NCBI RefSeq assembly: GCF_014647315.1
Contig: NZ_BMOY01000004.1
Span: 1-64,000 of the forward strand
Reading direction: 5' to 3'
Length of the DNA: 64,000 nt
Source of the DNA: Paenalicyclobacillus cellulosilyticus
Lineage (GTDB): Bacteria; Bacillota; Bacilli; Alicyclobacillales; Alicyclobacillaceae
A program made the translations under genes and the position numbers. Every line of letters begins with the position of its first letter. Positions within the stretch are counted from its first letter, which is position 1. The notes under the pieces were generated by a model, which saw nothing but the letters and a program-made list of their open reading frames with translations, did no database searches and was not told the origin of the DNA. Shown here piece by piece: positions 1 to 7,900 of the stretch.

Positions 1-963
1 AACATGGTCCGGATGGCGGAAGCTGGATTTCCGTACATTGTCGGTTTCCACAAGCGCGGCCGGATCGTCAGCGACAGGCTGTTGGAGCAGTTTGCGGATC
101 TGGGGACCTACACGCGGCTCAAAGACAACCTGTATTACCTCGAGGTGCCTGATGACCGCGTAGAGGATGACGGGAAGACAGCCGGTGATCGGTACATTCT
201 GTGCTACAACCCGGAGAAAGCCGCGCACGATGCCGCGTTCCGGGAGAGCGCGATCACGGAGGCAGAAGCAGGACTTGCGGCGCTGGCGGAACGATTGACA
301 CAGGCTCGGCGCGGCCGCAAGCCCACCAGCAAAGGCGTCATGCTCAAGGTGGCGGAGCTGCTGACGAAAAAGGGCGTCGAGGGGTTCTTTCACGTGGAGT
401 ACGAGGATGGCGTGCTCACGTATGGCCGGGATGAAGAAGCCATCGCCAAAGAAGCGTTGCGGGACGGGAAGTTCCTGATTCGCACCAACACGACCTTGCC
501 CGCCGGGGACGTGGTGTTGTCTTACAAGACGCTGATGGGGATTGAGCGGTCGTTCCGGCAGATCAAGAATTTCCTCGAAGTGGGGCCTGTGTACCACTGG
601 AACGAGAAGCGGGTTCGAGGCCACATCTTTGTCTGTGTGCTGGCGTACCTGTTCGAACAGGAGATGCAGGTTCTGTACCGCCGGCAATGGCAGCGGGACG
701 CGGAAGCGGCGGCAAGGATGGAGGACGAGCAGGAGCGAGCGAAGGTCCAGGCGGAGCTCGAAGCCCGCTGGTACACCGGAGAGGCGATGGTACGGGAACT
801 GAGGCGGTGGCAGGCGGTGCATGCCTCGTTTTTGGACAAGGAGTTTCTGAGCGTCACGAAGCCATCCGACCGTGTGAAGACCATTCTGGCCAGCCTAGGG
901 ATTCCGGTGCCGCCCCAGACGGTGCACATCTCGGAATCGAAACCGACAGCCAAGGCCGAGTAG
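1..963 (+). CDS. IS1634-type (IS4 superfamily) transposase, C-terminal part
   Basis: The frame is open from the first base, so the gene starts before the window and only about 320 C-terminal residues are visible. The stretch with IERSFRQIKNFLEVGPVYHW and the following RVRGHIFVCVLAYLF is the typical C-terminal catalytic block of IS1634-like DDE transposases: the glutamate of the DDE triad lies in IERSFR, followed by the conserved basic/aromatic segment. The end is rich in charged residues and finishes at a TAG. The enzyme would cut and join the ends of its own element. What follows (a hairpin and paired CAAACTT motifs) fits the right end of the insertion sequence. Family assignment is from motif recognition; the exact IS name cannot be given. 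Confidence 0.85.
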   Translation, partial: NMVRMAEAGFPYIVGFHKRGRIVSDRLLEQFADLGTYTRLKDNLYYLEVPDDRVEDDGKTAGDRYILCYNPEKAAHDAAFRESAITEAEAGLAALAERLTQARRGRKPTSKGVMLKVAELLTKKGVEGFFHVEYEDGVLTYGRDEEAIAKEALRDGKFLIRTNTTLPAGDVVLSYKTLMGIERSFRQIKNFLEVGPVYHWNEKRVRGHIFVCVLAYLFEQEMQVLYRRQWQRDAEAAARMEDEQERAKVQAELEARWYTGEAMVRELRRWQAVHASFLDKEFLSVTKPSDRVKTILASLGIPVPPQTVHISESKPTAKAE

Positions 964-1013
964 TGTCGGCCACCCGGAAACAGAACCCGGGAACAGAACC
1001 GATACTTGCGCCA

Positions 1014-1035
1014 AGCCCCGCAGGGATGCGGGGCT
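1014..1035 (+). terminator. Perfect 9-bp hairpin after the transposase gene
   Basis: AGCCCCGCA, a GGGA loop and TGCGGGGCT form a perfect stem 50 bp after the transposase stop. No T-tract follows, so it may end transcription weakly or shield the element from outside transcription. Confidence 0.5.
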
Positions 1036-1044
1036 AAAGTGCGT

Positions 1045-1103
1045 GTGGTACAAACTTGGGCCTACAAACCCGCGTCACATCAAGGGTGGTGTCAAACTTG
1101 AGC
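1045..1103 (+). repeat. Imperfect direct repeat, probable right end of the insertion sequence
   Basis: GTGGTACAAACTTGGGC (1045-1061) recurs with changes as GTGGTGTCAAACTTGAGC (1086-1103). Paired motifs of this kind near an IS end are often transposase-binding sites. The integrase remnant resumes immediately after the second copy, so the element border is probably near 1103. The left end lies outside the window, so terminal inverted repeats cannot be tested here. Confidence 0.4.
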
Positions 1104-1104
1104 T

Positions 1105-1414
1105 TCATTCTTGCACTTTGGGATGCCCTTGGGGGGGATTCAGATGGCAGATACCCTTCCTCAACACACCAACGGAAGAACGCCTGGGATATTCGCGACG
1201 AAGGTTGTAGTATGTGGCGGACTTATCGCGGAGGGCGGCGAAATGGGCGGCAACCCGCCCGCTTGAGGGCGAGGGTGTCAGGCCACGCATCAGGATGCTC
1301 GCGGCAGAAGGCGGACACGTGCTTCCGGTAGTCCTGCATGGTGCGAAGCGACCGCCCTTCGGATTGCTTGGTGCATAAGAATTCGTCAAACGCTGATTGC
1401 CATGAGATGGACAT
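1105..1414 (-). pseudogene. Decayed tyrosine recombinase (integrase), N-terminal remnant
   Basis: Read on the minus strand from an ATG at 1414 with AAGGGAGG 12 bases upstream. The first frame gives MSISWQSAFDEFLCTK and a SAM-like core-binding fold up to DTLALKRA. After a GGGCGGG run the homology moves to a second frame (VAAHFAALRDKSATYYNLRREY), then to a third (FFRWCVEEGYLP), then back. These pieces join into the N-terminal DNA-binding domain of a phage/XerC-type integrase. The catalytic domain (R...HxxR...Y) is missing and the IS border falls where it should continue. The neighbouring tRNA genes are a common integration target. At least two frameshifts are needed, so it is dead. Confidence 0.65.
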
Positions 1415-1556
1415 GAAAATAGCGGCCTCCCTTCGAACCGAGGGTGCCGCAGTCGCTGGTTTAACGCAACGGTTTTGCAAAAAACGAAGCGCACAAGGAA
1501 CGGACAAATGCGGACATCCAACGCCCGAAACGCCTTGTGCGACGCGGACTTTTCCT

Positions 1557-1648
<92 letters not shown>

Positions 1649-1675
1649 ATGATACAACCCATCCAAAACCATCTG

Positions 1676-1750
1676 TGGAGCGGAAGACGGGATTCGAACC
1701 CGCGGCCCTCGCCTTGGCAAGGCGATGCTCTACCCCTGAGCTACTTCCGC
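1676..1750 (-). tRNA. tRNA-Gly (GCC)
   Basis: Acceptor stem GCGGAAG/CTTCCGC, D-arm AGCTCAGGGGTAGAGC, anticodon loop with GCC, T-loop GGTTCGAATCC and encoded CCA. It lies 27 bp before tRNA-Ser and 4 bp after tRNA-Lys, so all three are probably cut from one transcript. Confidence 0.97.
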
Positions 1751-1754
1751 ACGG

Positions 1755-1830
1755 TGGTGAGCCATCCCGGACTCGAACCGGGGACACCCTGATTAAAAGT
1801 CAGGTGCTCTGCCAACTGAGCTAATGGCTC
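1755..1830 (-). tRNA. tRNA-Lys (UUU)
   Basis: Acceptor stem GAGCCAT/ATGGCTC, D-arm AGCTCAGTTGGCAGAGC, anticodon loop CTTTTAA (anticodon TTT), T-loop GGTTCGAGTCC and encoded CCA. It is the first gene of the minus-strand tRNA operon, with a good promoter about 70 bp upstream. Confidence 0.97.
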
Positions 1831-1899
1831 ACTCGCGTCCTTAGAACATGGGAAAAAGCCGATGGCTGCCACCCGCACGCAGCCTTTGACACGGTGAGG

Positions 1900-1928
1900 A
1901 GTATAGCACATCCCGGGCTGCATCGCAA
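1900..1928 (-). promoter_or_regulatory. Sigma-A-type promoter of the tRNA operon
   Basis: On the minus strand TTGCGA and TATACT are separated by exactly 17 bp. They are placed to start a transcript shortly before tRNA-Lys. Confidence 0.75.
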
Positions 1929-2021
1929 CCGGTGTTTTCTCCCCTGCTGCAGGATTTCTTTCCCCTGCTGTCAAATGTTATTTTTATAATGGAACGATCA
2001 TGCGCGGGAGGTGGCAGCGCA

Positions 2022-2312
2022 GTGGGCATCGTCGAGTGTTACAACCGGGAACAAGGGCTCATTGGGTTTTTGGCGTATGCCGATCTCGCCCGGCTCATTC
2101 ACCAAGTGCTGCGTGATCTCGGCTATGCGCCGCGCGGTTTCGAGATGCATCCTCCCCGCATTTTGCCCGACGGGTCCATCGCCGACATGATCATCAAAGT
2201 CCAAGCCAAGACGGACGATTGCGGTCAGGAAGGGCGCGAGTTGCTCCCTCATCTCCTGCAAGCTGTTTCCTCGCATACCGGGGTGACGCCGTTGGCGTGG
2301 ATCCAATTTTGA
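2022..2312 (+). CDS. Small conserved-looking protein of unknown function
   Basis: A 96-residue protein. A GTG start at 2022 is chosen because GGGAGGTGG sits 8 bases before it; longer in-frame starts upstream lack a ribosome site and run into the promoter area (TATAAT at 1985-1990). The sequence starts MGIVECYNREQGLIGFL and is an even mix of hydrophobic and charged residues, with no signal peptide or membrane span. No motif is recognised and no function is proposed. It stands alone between the tRNA cluster and the convergent dpp operon. Codon use is ordinary for the window and the frame is clean, which supports a real gene. Confidence 0.6.
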   Translation: MGIVECYNREQGLIGFLAYADLARLIHQVLRDLGYAPRGFEMHPPRILPDGSIADMIIKVQAKTDDCGQEGRELLPHLLQAVSSHTGVTPLAWIQF

Positions 2313-2371
2313 CCATACCCAGGTTCATCATCCCGGGGACGGAGCCAAAAGTTGTACCTCCACGGCCGCAC

Positions 2372-2401
2372 GGCATCATACCCCATGGCATCATACCCCA
2401 T
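2372..2401 (+). repeat. 15-bp tandem duplication next to the dppB stop
   Basis: GGCATCATACCCCAT occurs twice head to tail, the second copy touching the dppB stop codon (TGA on the minus strand, 2401-2403). It looks like a recent slippage duplication. Confidence 0.8.
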
Positions 2402-3321
2402 CAATCATAGCGGATGCGCGGATCGATGAATACGTACAGGATGTCGACCAGCAGGTTGAACAACACCACCAACACGGCGGTGAACAACACCGTCCCCATG
2501 ATCACCGGGATGTCCAACTGGCTGATGGCTTCCGTGGCCAGGCTCCCCAACCCGTTCCAGTTGAACGTCACTTCAATCAAGACGACACCCGACAGCAACG
2601 TGCCGATATCAATCCCCGCCACCGTCACGACCGGGATGAGGGCGTTGCGGACGACATGCCGCCAGATGACGCGTTGTTCCGACGCGCCCTTGGCGCGCGC
2701 GGTCCGGACGTAATCCTGGCCGAGCACCTCGAGCATCGAGGATTTGAGCAACCGGGTGTACACCGCAGCGCCCGTGATACCGTACGTGAGCGCCGGCAGG
2801 ATGAGATGGCGGATGCCGCCGGTGCCTCCCAGCGGGAAGACGGGCAGCTTGAACGCGAACAGGTACAGCAACACCTCTCCCAGCCACGGCACGAACAACG
2901 AGATCCCGACGAGGGCGAGCGCGCTCACCGCATAGTCGATCCATGTGCGGGCGCGGCGGGCGGTGTAGATGCCGAGCGGGATGCCGATGATGAGCTCCGC
3001 CAACCAACAGGCGACCGCCAACAGCACCGTGCCTCCGATGCGCTGGCCAATCAACGAGGCCACCGGCATGTTGTAGACGTAGGACGTGCCGAGATCGCCG
3101 TGGAGCAAGCGCCAAACGTAGTGGATGTACTGCACGGGCAGCGGCTGGTCGAGACCGAGTTGATGGCGCACCTCGGCCACAATCGCCGGCGACGCTTTCG
3201 CGCCGACGATGAGACGAGCCGGGTCCGCCGGGACCGCGAAGGCGATGATGAACGTGACCAAGGAGATCCCGAAGAGGACCACCACGGCCGCCCCCAGCCG
3301 CCGAACGATATATGACAGCAC
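2401..3321 (-). CDS. dppB: Oligopeptide/dipeptide ABC transporter permease (DppB/OppB type)
   Basis: A 306-residue inner-membrane permease, first of the two that line the import channel. It has the N-terminal helix and long extracytoplasmic segment typical of DppB (YIVRRLGA, then DLGTSY near residue 95), about six membrane spans and the EAA loop YVRTARAKGASE that contacts the ATPases. Length is normal for the family. The GTG start follows AAGGAGG. It is the last gene of the minus-strand order dppD-dppF-dppC-dppB, an unusual order because the ATPases come first. No substrate-binding protein gene is attached, so the operon must use one encoded elsewhere. Substrate (peptide, nickel or sugar) cannot be told from sequence. 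Confidence 0.92.
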   Translation of the reverse strand: MLSYIVRRLGAAVVVLFGISLVTFIIAFAVPADPARLIVGAKASPAIVAEVRHQLGLDQPLPVQYIHYVWRLLHGDLGTSYVYNMPVASLIGQRIGGTVLLAVACWLAELIIGIPLGIYTARRARTWIDYAVSALALVGISLFVPWLGEVLLYLFAFKLPVFPLGGTGGIRHLILPALTYGITGAAVYTRLLKSSMLEVLGQDYVRTARAKGASEQRVIWRHVVRNALIPVVTVAGIDIGTLLSGVVLIEVTFNWNGLGSLATEAISQLDIPVIMGTVLFTAVLVVLFNLLVDILYVFIDPRIRYD

Positions 3322-3379
3322 GTATGCTCCCTCCTTAACTGACGCACCACGACCTACATGGACGCACCATCGTCTTACG

Positions 3380-4291
3380 TCAGCCGTGCGTCGTCGTCCG
3401 CGGATCGAAGATGTCGCGCAGGCCGTCCCCGAGCAGGTTGAAGCCGAGCACCGCGATGAGCAAGGCTGTGCCGGGCGCCCACATCATCCAAGGGGCAAAA
3501 CGGTACGTCAACAAGCCTTCCGAGACCATGTTGCCCCAGCTGGGCGTCGGGGGCTGCACACCGATGCCGAGGACGCTCAAGCCTGCCTCCGCCAGGATGT
3601 TGAACCCCACGCTCAGCGCCGCGAGCACGATGACGGGACCGAGGACGTTCGGGAGGATGACCCGAAACAGGATGCGGGCCGTGGACGCGCCGATGGCGCG
3701 CTCGGCCTGGACGTATTCAAACGACTTGACGGCGAGCACCTGCCCGCGCACGACGCGCGCCATGGTGCCCCACCCCTGCACGCCGATGGCGATGAACACG
3801 TTGGTGACGCTCGGCTGCAGCACGGCGACGAGCGCCATGGTCAACAGGAGGAACGGGAACGCGAGCACGACGTCGGTCAAGCGCATGATGACAGAGTCAA
3901 TCACGCCGCCGAAGTAACCGGAAATGAGTCCGAGCGTCGTCCCGATAACCAAGCTGATGAACGTCGCGAAGATGCCGACCTCGAGGGAGACGCGGCTGCC
4001 GTAGATGAGCCGGGAGAGCTCGTCCCGGCCGACGTCGTCCGTCCCGAGCAAGAACTGGTGGTTCGGCGCCACCGGCATCCCGTCCGGCGTCAGACCGTTG
4101 GCGAATTGTTTCGTCGGATCGTACGGAGCCAGCCACGGCGCGAACACCGCCACCACAATGAGGACAAACACGATGAACGACCCCAGATACACCATGGGAT
4201 ACTCGCGTATGGATTTGACCAACGCACGCCCGATGCCCCGTTTGCGCTCCGCAGCTTGGGTGAGCGATCCGTTCGGCAACACGGTGGACAT
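3380..4291 (-). CDS. dppC: Oligopeptide/dipeptide ABC transporter permease (DppC/OppC type)
   Basis: A 303-residue second permease. It shows the DppC hallmarks: a short cytoplasmic N-terminus, one helix, APYDPTKQF, LGTDDVGRDELSRLIYGSR, further membrane spans, and an EAA loop YVQAERAIGAS. The start at 4291 (MSTVLPNG) is preferred because AAGGAGG lies just upstream; the frame is open further back but there overlaps dppF. It follows dppF with about a 30-base gap and precedes dppB. It should pair with DppB to form the membrane channel. The C-terminal LLGDGLRDIFDPR is the usual family ending. Confidence 0.92.
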   Translation of the reverse strand: MSTVLPNGSLTQAAERKRGIGRALVKSIREYPMVYLGSFIVFVLIVVAVFAPWLAPYDPTKQFANGLTPDGMPVAPNHQFLLGTDDVGRDELSRLIYGSRVSLEVGIFATFISLVIGTTLGLISGYFGGVIDSVIMRLTDVVLAFPFLLLTMALVAVLQPSVTNVFIAIGVQGWGTMARVVRGQVLAVKSFEYVQAERAIGASTARILFRVILPNVLGPVIVLAALSVGFNILAEAGLSVLGIGVQPPTPSWGNMVSEGLLTYRFAPWMMWAPGTALLIAVLGFNLLGDGLRDIFDPRTTTHG

Positions 4292-4323
4292 TTCTCCGCC
4301 TCCTTCCTTCCCGCCCGGCTCCA

Positions 4324-5288
4324 TCAATAAAGATGGCATGCGACATAGTGGCGGGGCTTGACCTCGCGCCACGCCGGCACCTCCGACCGGCACACGTCCA
4401 TCGCCACCGGGCAGCGCGTGTGAAACGGGCAGCCGTGCGGCGGATTGGCGGGACTTGGCACATCTCCGCGCAGGATGATCCGCTCCCGCTTCGCGTCCGG
4501 GTCCGGCACCGGCACCGCCGACAAAAGCGCCCGGGTATACGGGTGCAGCGGATCGACAAACAACACCTCCGCGTCGGCCAACTCCGCCATCCGGCCGAGA
4601 TACAGAACCAGGATCCGGTCGCTGATGTGCCGAACAACGCTGAGGTCGTGCGCGACGAAGATGTAGGTCAAATCGAACTCGTCCTGCAGGTCTTCGAGCA
4701 GGTTCAACACCTGGCTCTGCACGGACACGTCGAGCGCCGCCACCGGCTCGTCCAACAGGATGAGCTTCGGCTGCAGGACGAGCGCCCGCGCAATGCCGAT
4801 GCGTTGGCGCTGGCCGCCGGAAAACTCGTGCGGATAGCGTTTCGCATAGTCCGGATCGAGCCCCACGCGTTCCAAGAGCCAGCGCACCCGTCGCTTTCGC
4901 TCCGCAGGGGTATGCAGCCTGTGGACAATCATCGGCTCTTCCAAGGTGTAGCCGATGGAGTAGCGTGGATTGAGCGACGCATAAGGGTCCTGGAACACAA
5001 TCTGCATCTGCCGCCGCATGTGGCGCAACGAACTTCCGGACAGCCGCAACAGGTTCTCGCCCTCGAACCAGACCTCGCCTGCGGTGGGCTCGATAAGGCG
5101 CAAGATGCTGCGGGCCATGGTCGACTTGCCGCAGCCCGACTCACCCACGACGCCGAGCGTTTCGCCGCGTTCGACCTCGAACGATACGCCGTCGACCGCC
5201 CGCACGTAACCGACGGTCCGCTGCAGGACACCTCTCCGGATGGGAAAGTACTTCTTCAAATCCTTCACGCGCAGCAACGGTTCTGCCA

Positions 5289-5292
<4 letters not shown>
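4324..5292 (-). CDS. dppF: Peptide-type ABC transporter ATP-binding protein (DppF/OppF type)
   Basis: A 322-residue cytoplasmic ATPase. Walker A is GESGCGKST, the signature is [15 protein letters not shown] (FSGGQ in full context), Walker B is [12 protein letters not shown] and the switch histidine sits in FVAHDLS. The C-terminal [16 protein letters not shown] and the cysteine-bearing CPFHTRCP segment (possible Fe-S motif of this subfamily) mark it as OppF/DppF rather than another ABC class. Its start overlaps the end of dppD by 4 bases (ATGA type), implying translational coupling. It forms a heterodimer with DppD to power the DppB/DppC channel. Confidence 0.92.
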
Positions 5293-6266
<974 letters not shown>

Positions 6267-6410
6267 TGGATTCACCTCTTTCCGCCAGGAACGACCGTAA
6301 CGCGTCATTGCACCCCGCAAGCGCAGCGCAGGCGTCCCCCTGCGCCCTGAATAGCAAAACAAAAACATAGGATTAAGCCCAATCGCTTGGCCAGAACGCT
6401 CGCTGCGACT

Positions 6411-6440
6411 AGTATATCAATCATCCGCATGGGCTGAACA
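6411..6440 (-). promoter_or_regulatory. Candidate promoter of the dpp operon
   Basis: On the minus strand TATACT (6411-6416) has a weak TGTTCA -35 (6435-6440) at 18 bp spacing, about 145 bp before the dppD start. The gap 6267-6569 holds no other gene that I can support. Confidence 0.35.
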
Positions 6441-6569
6441 TCGAATTTCTACCTCTAACGGCAAGGTTCGGCCCTACCCCGCTGGTTTCTCCGCCGGCCG
6501 TGAACGACGAATCCATTCGGCGGGAGCTGTCCATGCGATGTATTCTTTGTCCAAGCTGTGTTTACACTC

Positions 6570-7298
6570 ATGAACATGAGACGACCAACGGATCTGCTGT
6601 GGTTGTGGCTGATCTGTATGGCACCCCTGCTTCCGGGTGCCATCCCGCTCCCAACGGGCGGCGCCCCGCAGGAGAGGGTGCAGACCACCCTGGCCGTGTT
6701 TGAGCGCCTCCGCCGCATCCCGGTCGAGGCGGTGGCGCACAAGACGCTGGGCGAATTCACCCTCACCGCGTACAGCCTCGACGCGCAATCGACAGGCAAG
6801 CACCCTGACGATCCCGGCTTCGGCATCACGTTTTGCGGCACGCGGGCCACGTTCGGCCGTACGGTGGCGGTCGATCCGCACGTGATTCCGCTCGGCACCC
6901 CGCTCTACATCGAAGGAATTGGCTGGCGGGTGGCGGAAGACACCGGCAGCGCGGTGAAAGGGCGGCACATCGACATCCTCATGCCCGACGCCGTTTCCGC
7001 CATCCGGTTCGGCGTGCGGCGCCACGTCAACGTGGCGGTGGTGCCGTGGACGACGGCTGAATTTGCAAGTACCGCCGCAGCGACGCTGCAAATTCTGGAA
7101 ACAGGTGCTGCAGCTGCCGCACGGCATCGGCCACTTCTTCCGCCGTCAGCTGCAGGTAGTCGCGGACCAGGCGGGAGCGAAACGAGAGCGCGGCTGCGAA
7201 CGCTTGCGAAAACGACCGTGAGACCACGCCCTCTTCCGCCAACACGCGGATCATATCCGCATACCCGCCAGGCTCACGCATCACCAACGCGTCGATGA
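6570..7298 (+). CDS. Secreted 3D-domain protein (YuiC/YabE-like), with antisense C-terminal overlap
   Basis: The N-terminus has a signal-like segment (LLWLWLICMAPLLPGA). Residues of about 65-165 form the 3D domain, a double-psi barrel named for three aspartates: TVAVDPHVIPLGT, VAEDTGSAVKG and HIDILMPD. Related proteins (YuiC, MltA-like fold) act on peptidoglycan, possibly as lytic transglycosylases. The domain ends near VNVAVVPWT (about 7050). The last 80 or so residues are Arg/Pro/Ala-rich and simply read the back strand of the convergent yutE-like gene, so the natural stop may have been lost or the true end is a frameshift away (a TGA lies at 7058 in another frame). No clear ribosome site decides between the ATG codons at 6570 and 6576. 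Confidence 0.75.
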   Translation: MNMRRPTDLLWLWLICMAPLLPGAIPLPTGGAPQERVQTTLAVFERLRRIPVEAVAHKTLGEFTLTAYSLDAQSTGKHPDDPGFGITFCGTRATFGRTVAVDPHVIPLGTPLYIEGIGWRVAEDTGSAVKGRHIDILMPDAVSAIRFGVRRHVNVAVVPWTTAEFASTAAATLQILETGAAAAARHRPLLPPSAAGSRGPGGSETRARLRTLAKTTVRPRPLPPTRGSYPHTRQAHASPTRR

Positions 7299-7497
7299 CC
7301 GTGTTCGCGGCGTCCAGCGCGCTTTCGATGGCCACGTGCAGGGCGCGCTCGGCGGCGAGGCGCAGCGTGACATCGGACGCAAGCGTTTCACCCTCCTCCT
7401 GCAAGGTTCGCGCCGCTTCCGCCAGCCACGCTGCGCACCGCTCCATCGTGGCCAGGTATGCCTCCACCTTACCGCGCAGTGCATCGGTCACAAACAC
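7027..7497 (-). CDS. YutE-like HepT/DUF86 family protein
   Basis: A 156-residue, mainly helical protein. The GTG start at 7497 is set by AAAGGAGG 7 bases upstream. The core resembles YutE/HepT: a helical N-terminus, ALDAANTVIDALVMREPGGY, then the signature RSRLVRDYLQL, the position of the RX4HXY motif of HepT toxins. Here the histidine is replaced by aspartate (R-x-x-L-V-R-D-Y), so the HEPN-type RNase centre is probably altered. No MntA-like nucleotidyltransferase partner is adjacent, which argues against a toxin-antitoxin role. It overlaps the convergent 3D-domain gene by about 270 bp. Confidence 0.8.
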   Translation of the reverse strand: MFVTDALRGKVEAYLATMERCAAWLAEAARTLQEEGETLASDVTLRLAAERALHVAIESALDAANTVIDALVMREPGGYADMIRVLAEEGVVSRSFSQAFAAALSFRSRLVRDYLQLTAEEVADAVRQLQHLFPEFAASLRRYLQIQPSSTAPPPR

Positions 7498-7589
7498 AAC
7501 ATCCCCTCCTTTGCGTTCATGCTGCAGCCATGTCGAATGCGTTCTTGCTACCTTCTCTTTTTTCCTCTTTTCCCCGCCAAACAACTCGG

Positions 7590-7618
7590 TTTCCTTGCGG
7601 ATCGCCGTACAGTATAAT
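7590..7618 (+). promoter_or_regulatory. Promoter ahead of the structured RNA and korAB
   Basis: A perfect TATAAT at 7613-7618 with a weak TTTCCT -35 at 17 bp spacing. It predicts a transcript start near 7625, just before the long RNA fold. Confidence 0.55.
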
Positions 7619-7624
7619 AGGTGA

Positions 7625-7866
7625 CGGCAGTTTGGCAAAGAAACGCTTCCACCTCTGCCTTGGGCCGTGCGCCTCGTGCGCGAGGCCCCGTTTGTTGCCC
7701 GAACGGCTCTGTGGAGTGCATGGACAACGCGTCGACCACGGCGTCGCTTCCATTCGGTTTGAAGGACAGAAGCATCCGCATCTGCCCGCTCTGTTGGACC
7801 TCATGTGCTCACCACGGTTCGGCTGCCCGATGGGAAACAACAGGCAGAAGGCAGAGCCCTTGGAAG
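7625..7866 (+). ncRNA. Long structured RNA, 6S-like fold, in the korA leader
   Basis: About 240 nt that can fold into one long, interrupted hairpin. Nested pairings, all read by eye: 7646-7651 with 7861-7866 (CTTCCA/TGGAAG), 7653-7661 with 7848-7856 (CTCTGCCTT/AAGGCAGAG), 7692-7696 with 7836-7840, 7699-7704 with 7817-7822 (CCGAAC/GTTCGG), 7711-7713 with 7813-7815 and 7714-7722 with 7802-7810 (9 bp with two G-U pairs). A closing stem, a large central bubble and a long upper arm are the layout of 6S RNA, which binds sigma-A RNA polymerase. It is somewhat longer than usual (180-200 nt) and lacks its own terminator, so a regulatory leader of korAB is the main alternative. No open reading frame here looks coding. 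Confidence 0.45.
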
Positions 7867-7900
7867 GACAGAGTTCAGGCGAAGAGGAGTGGAAGAACGC

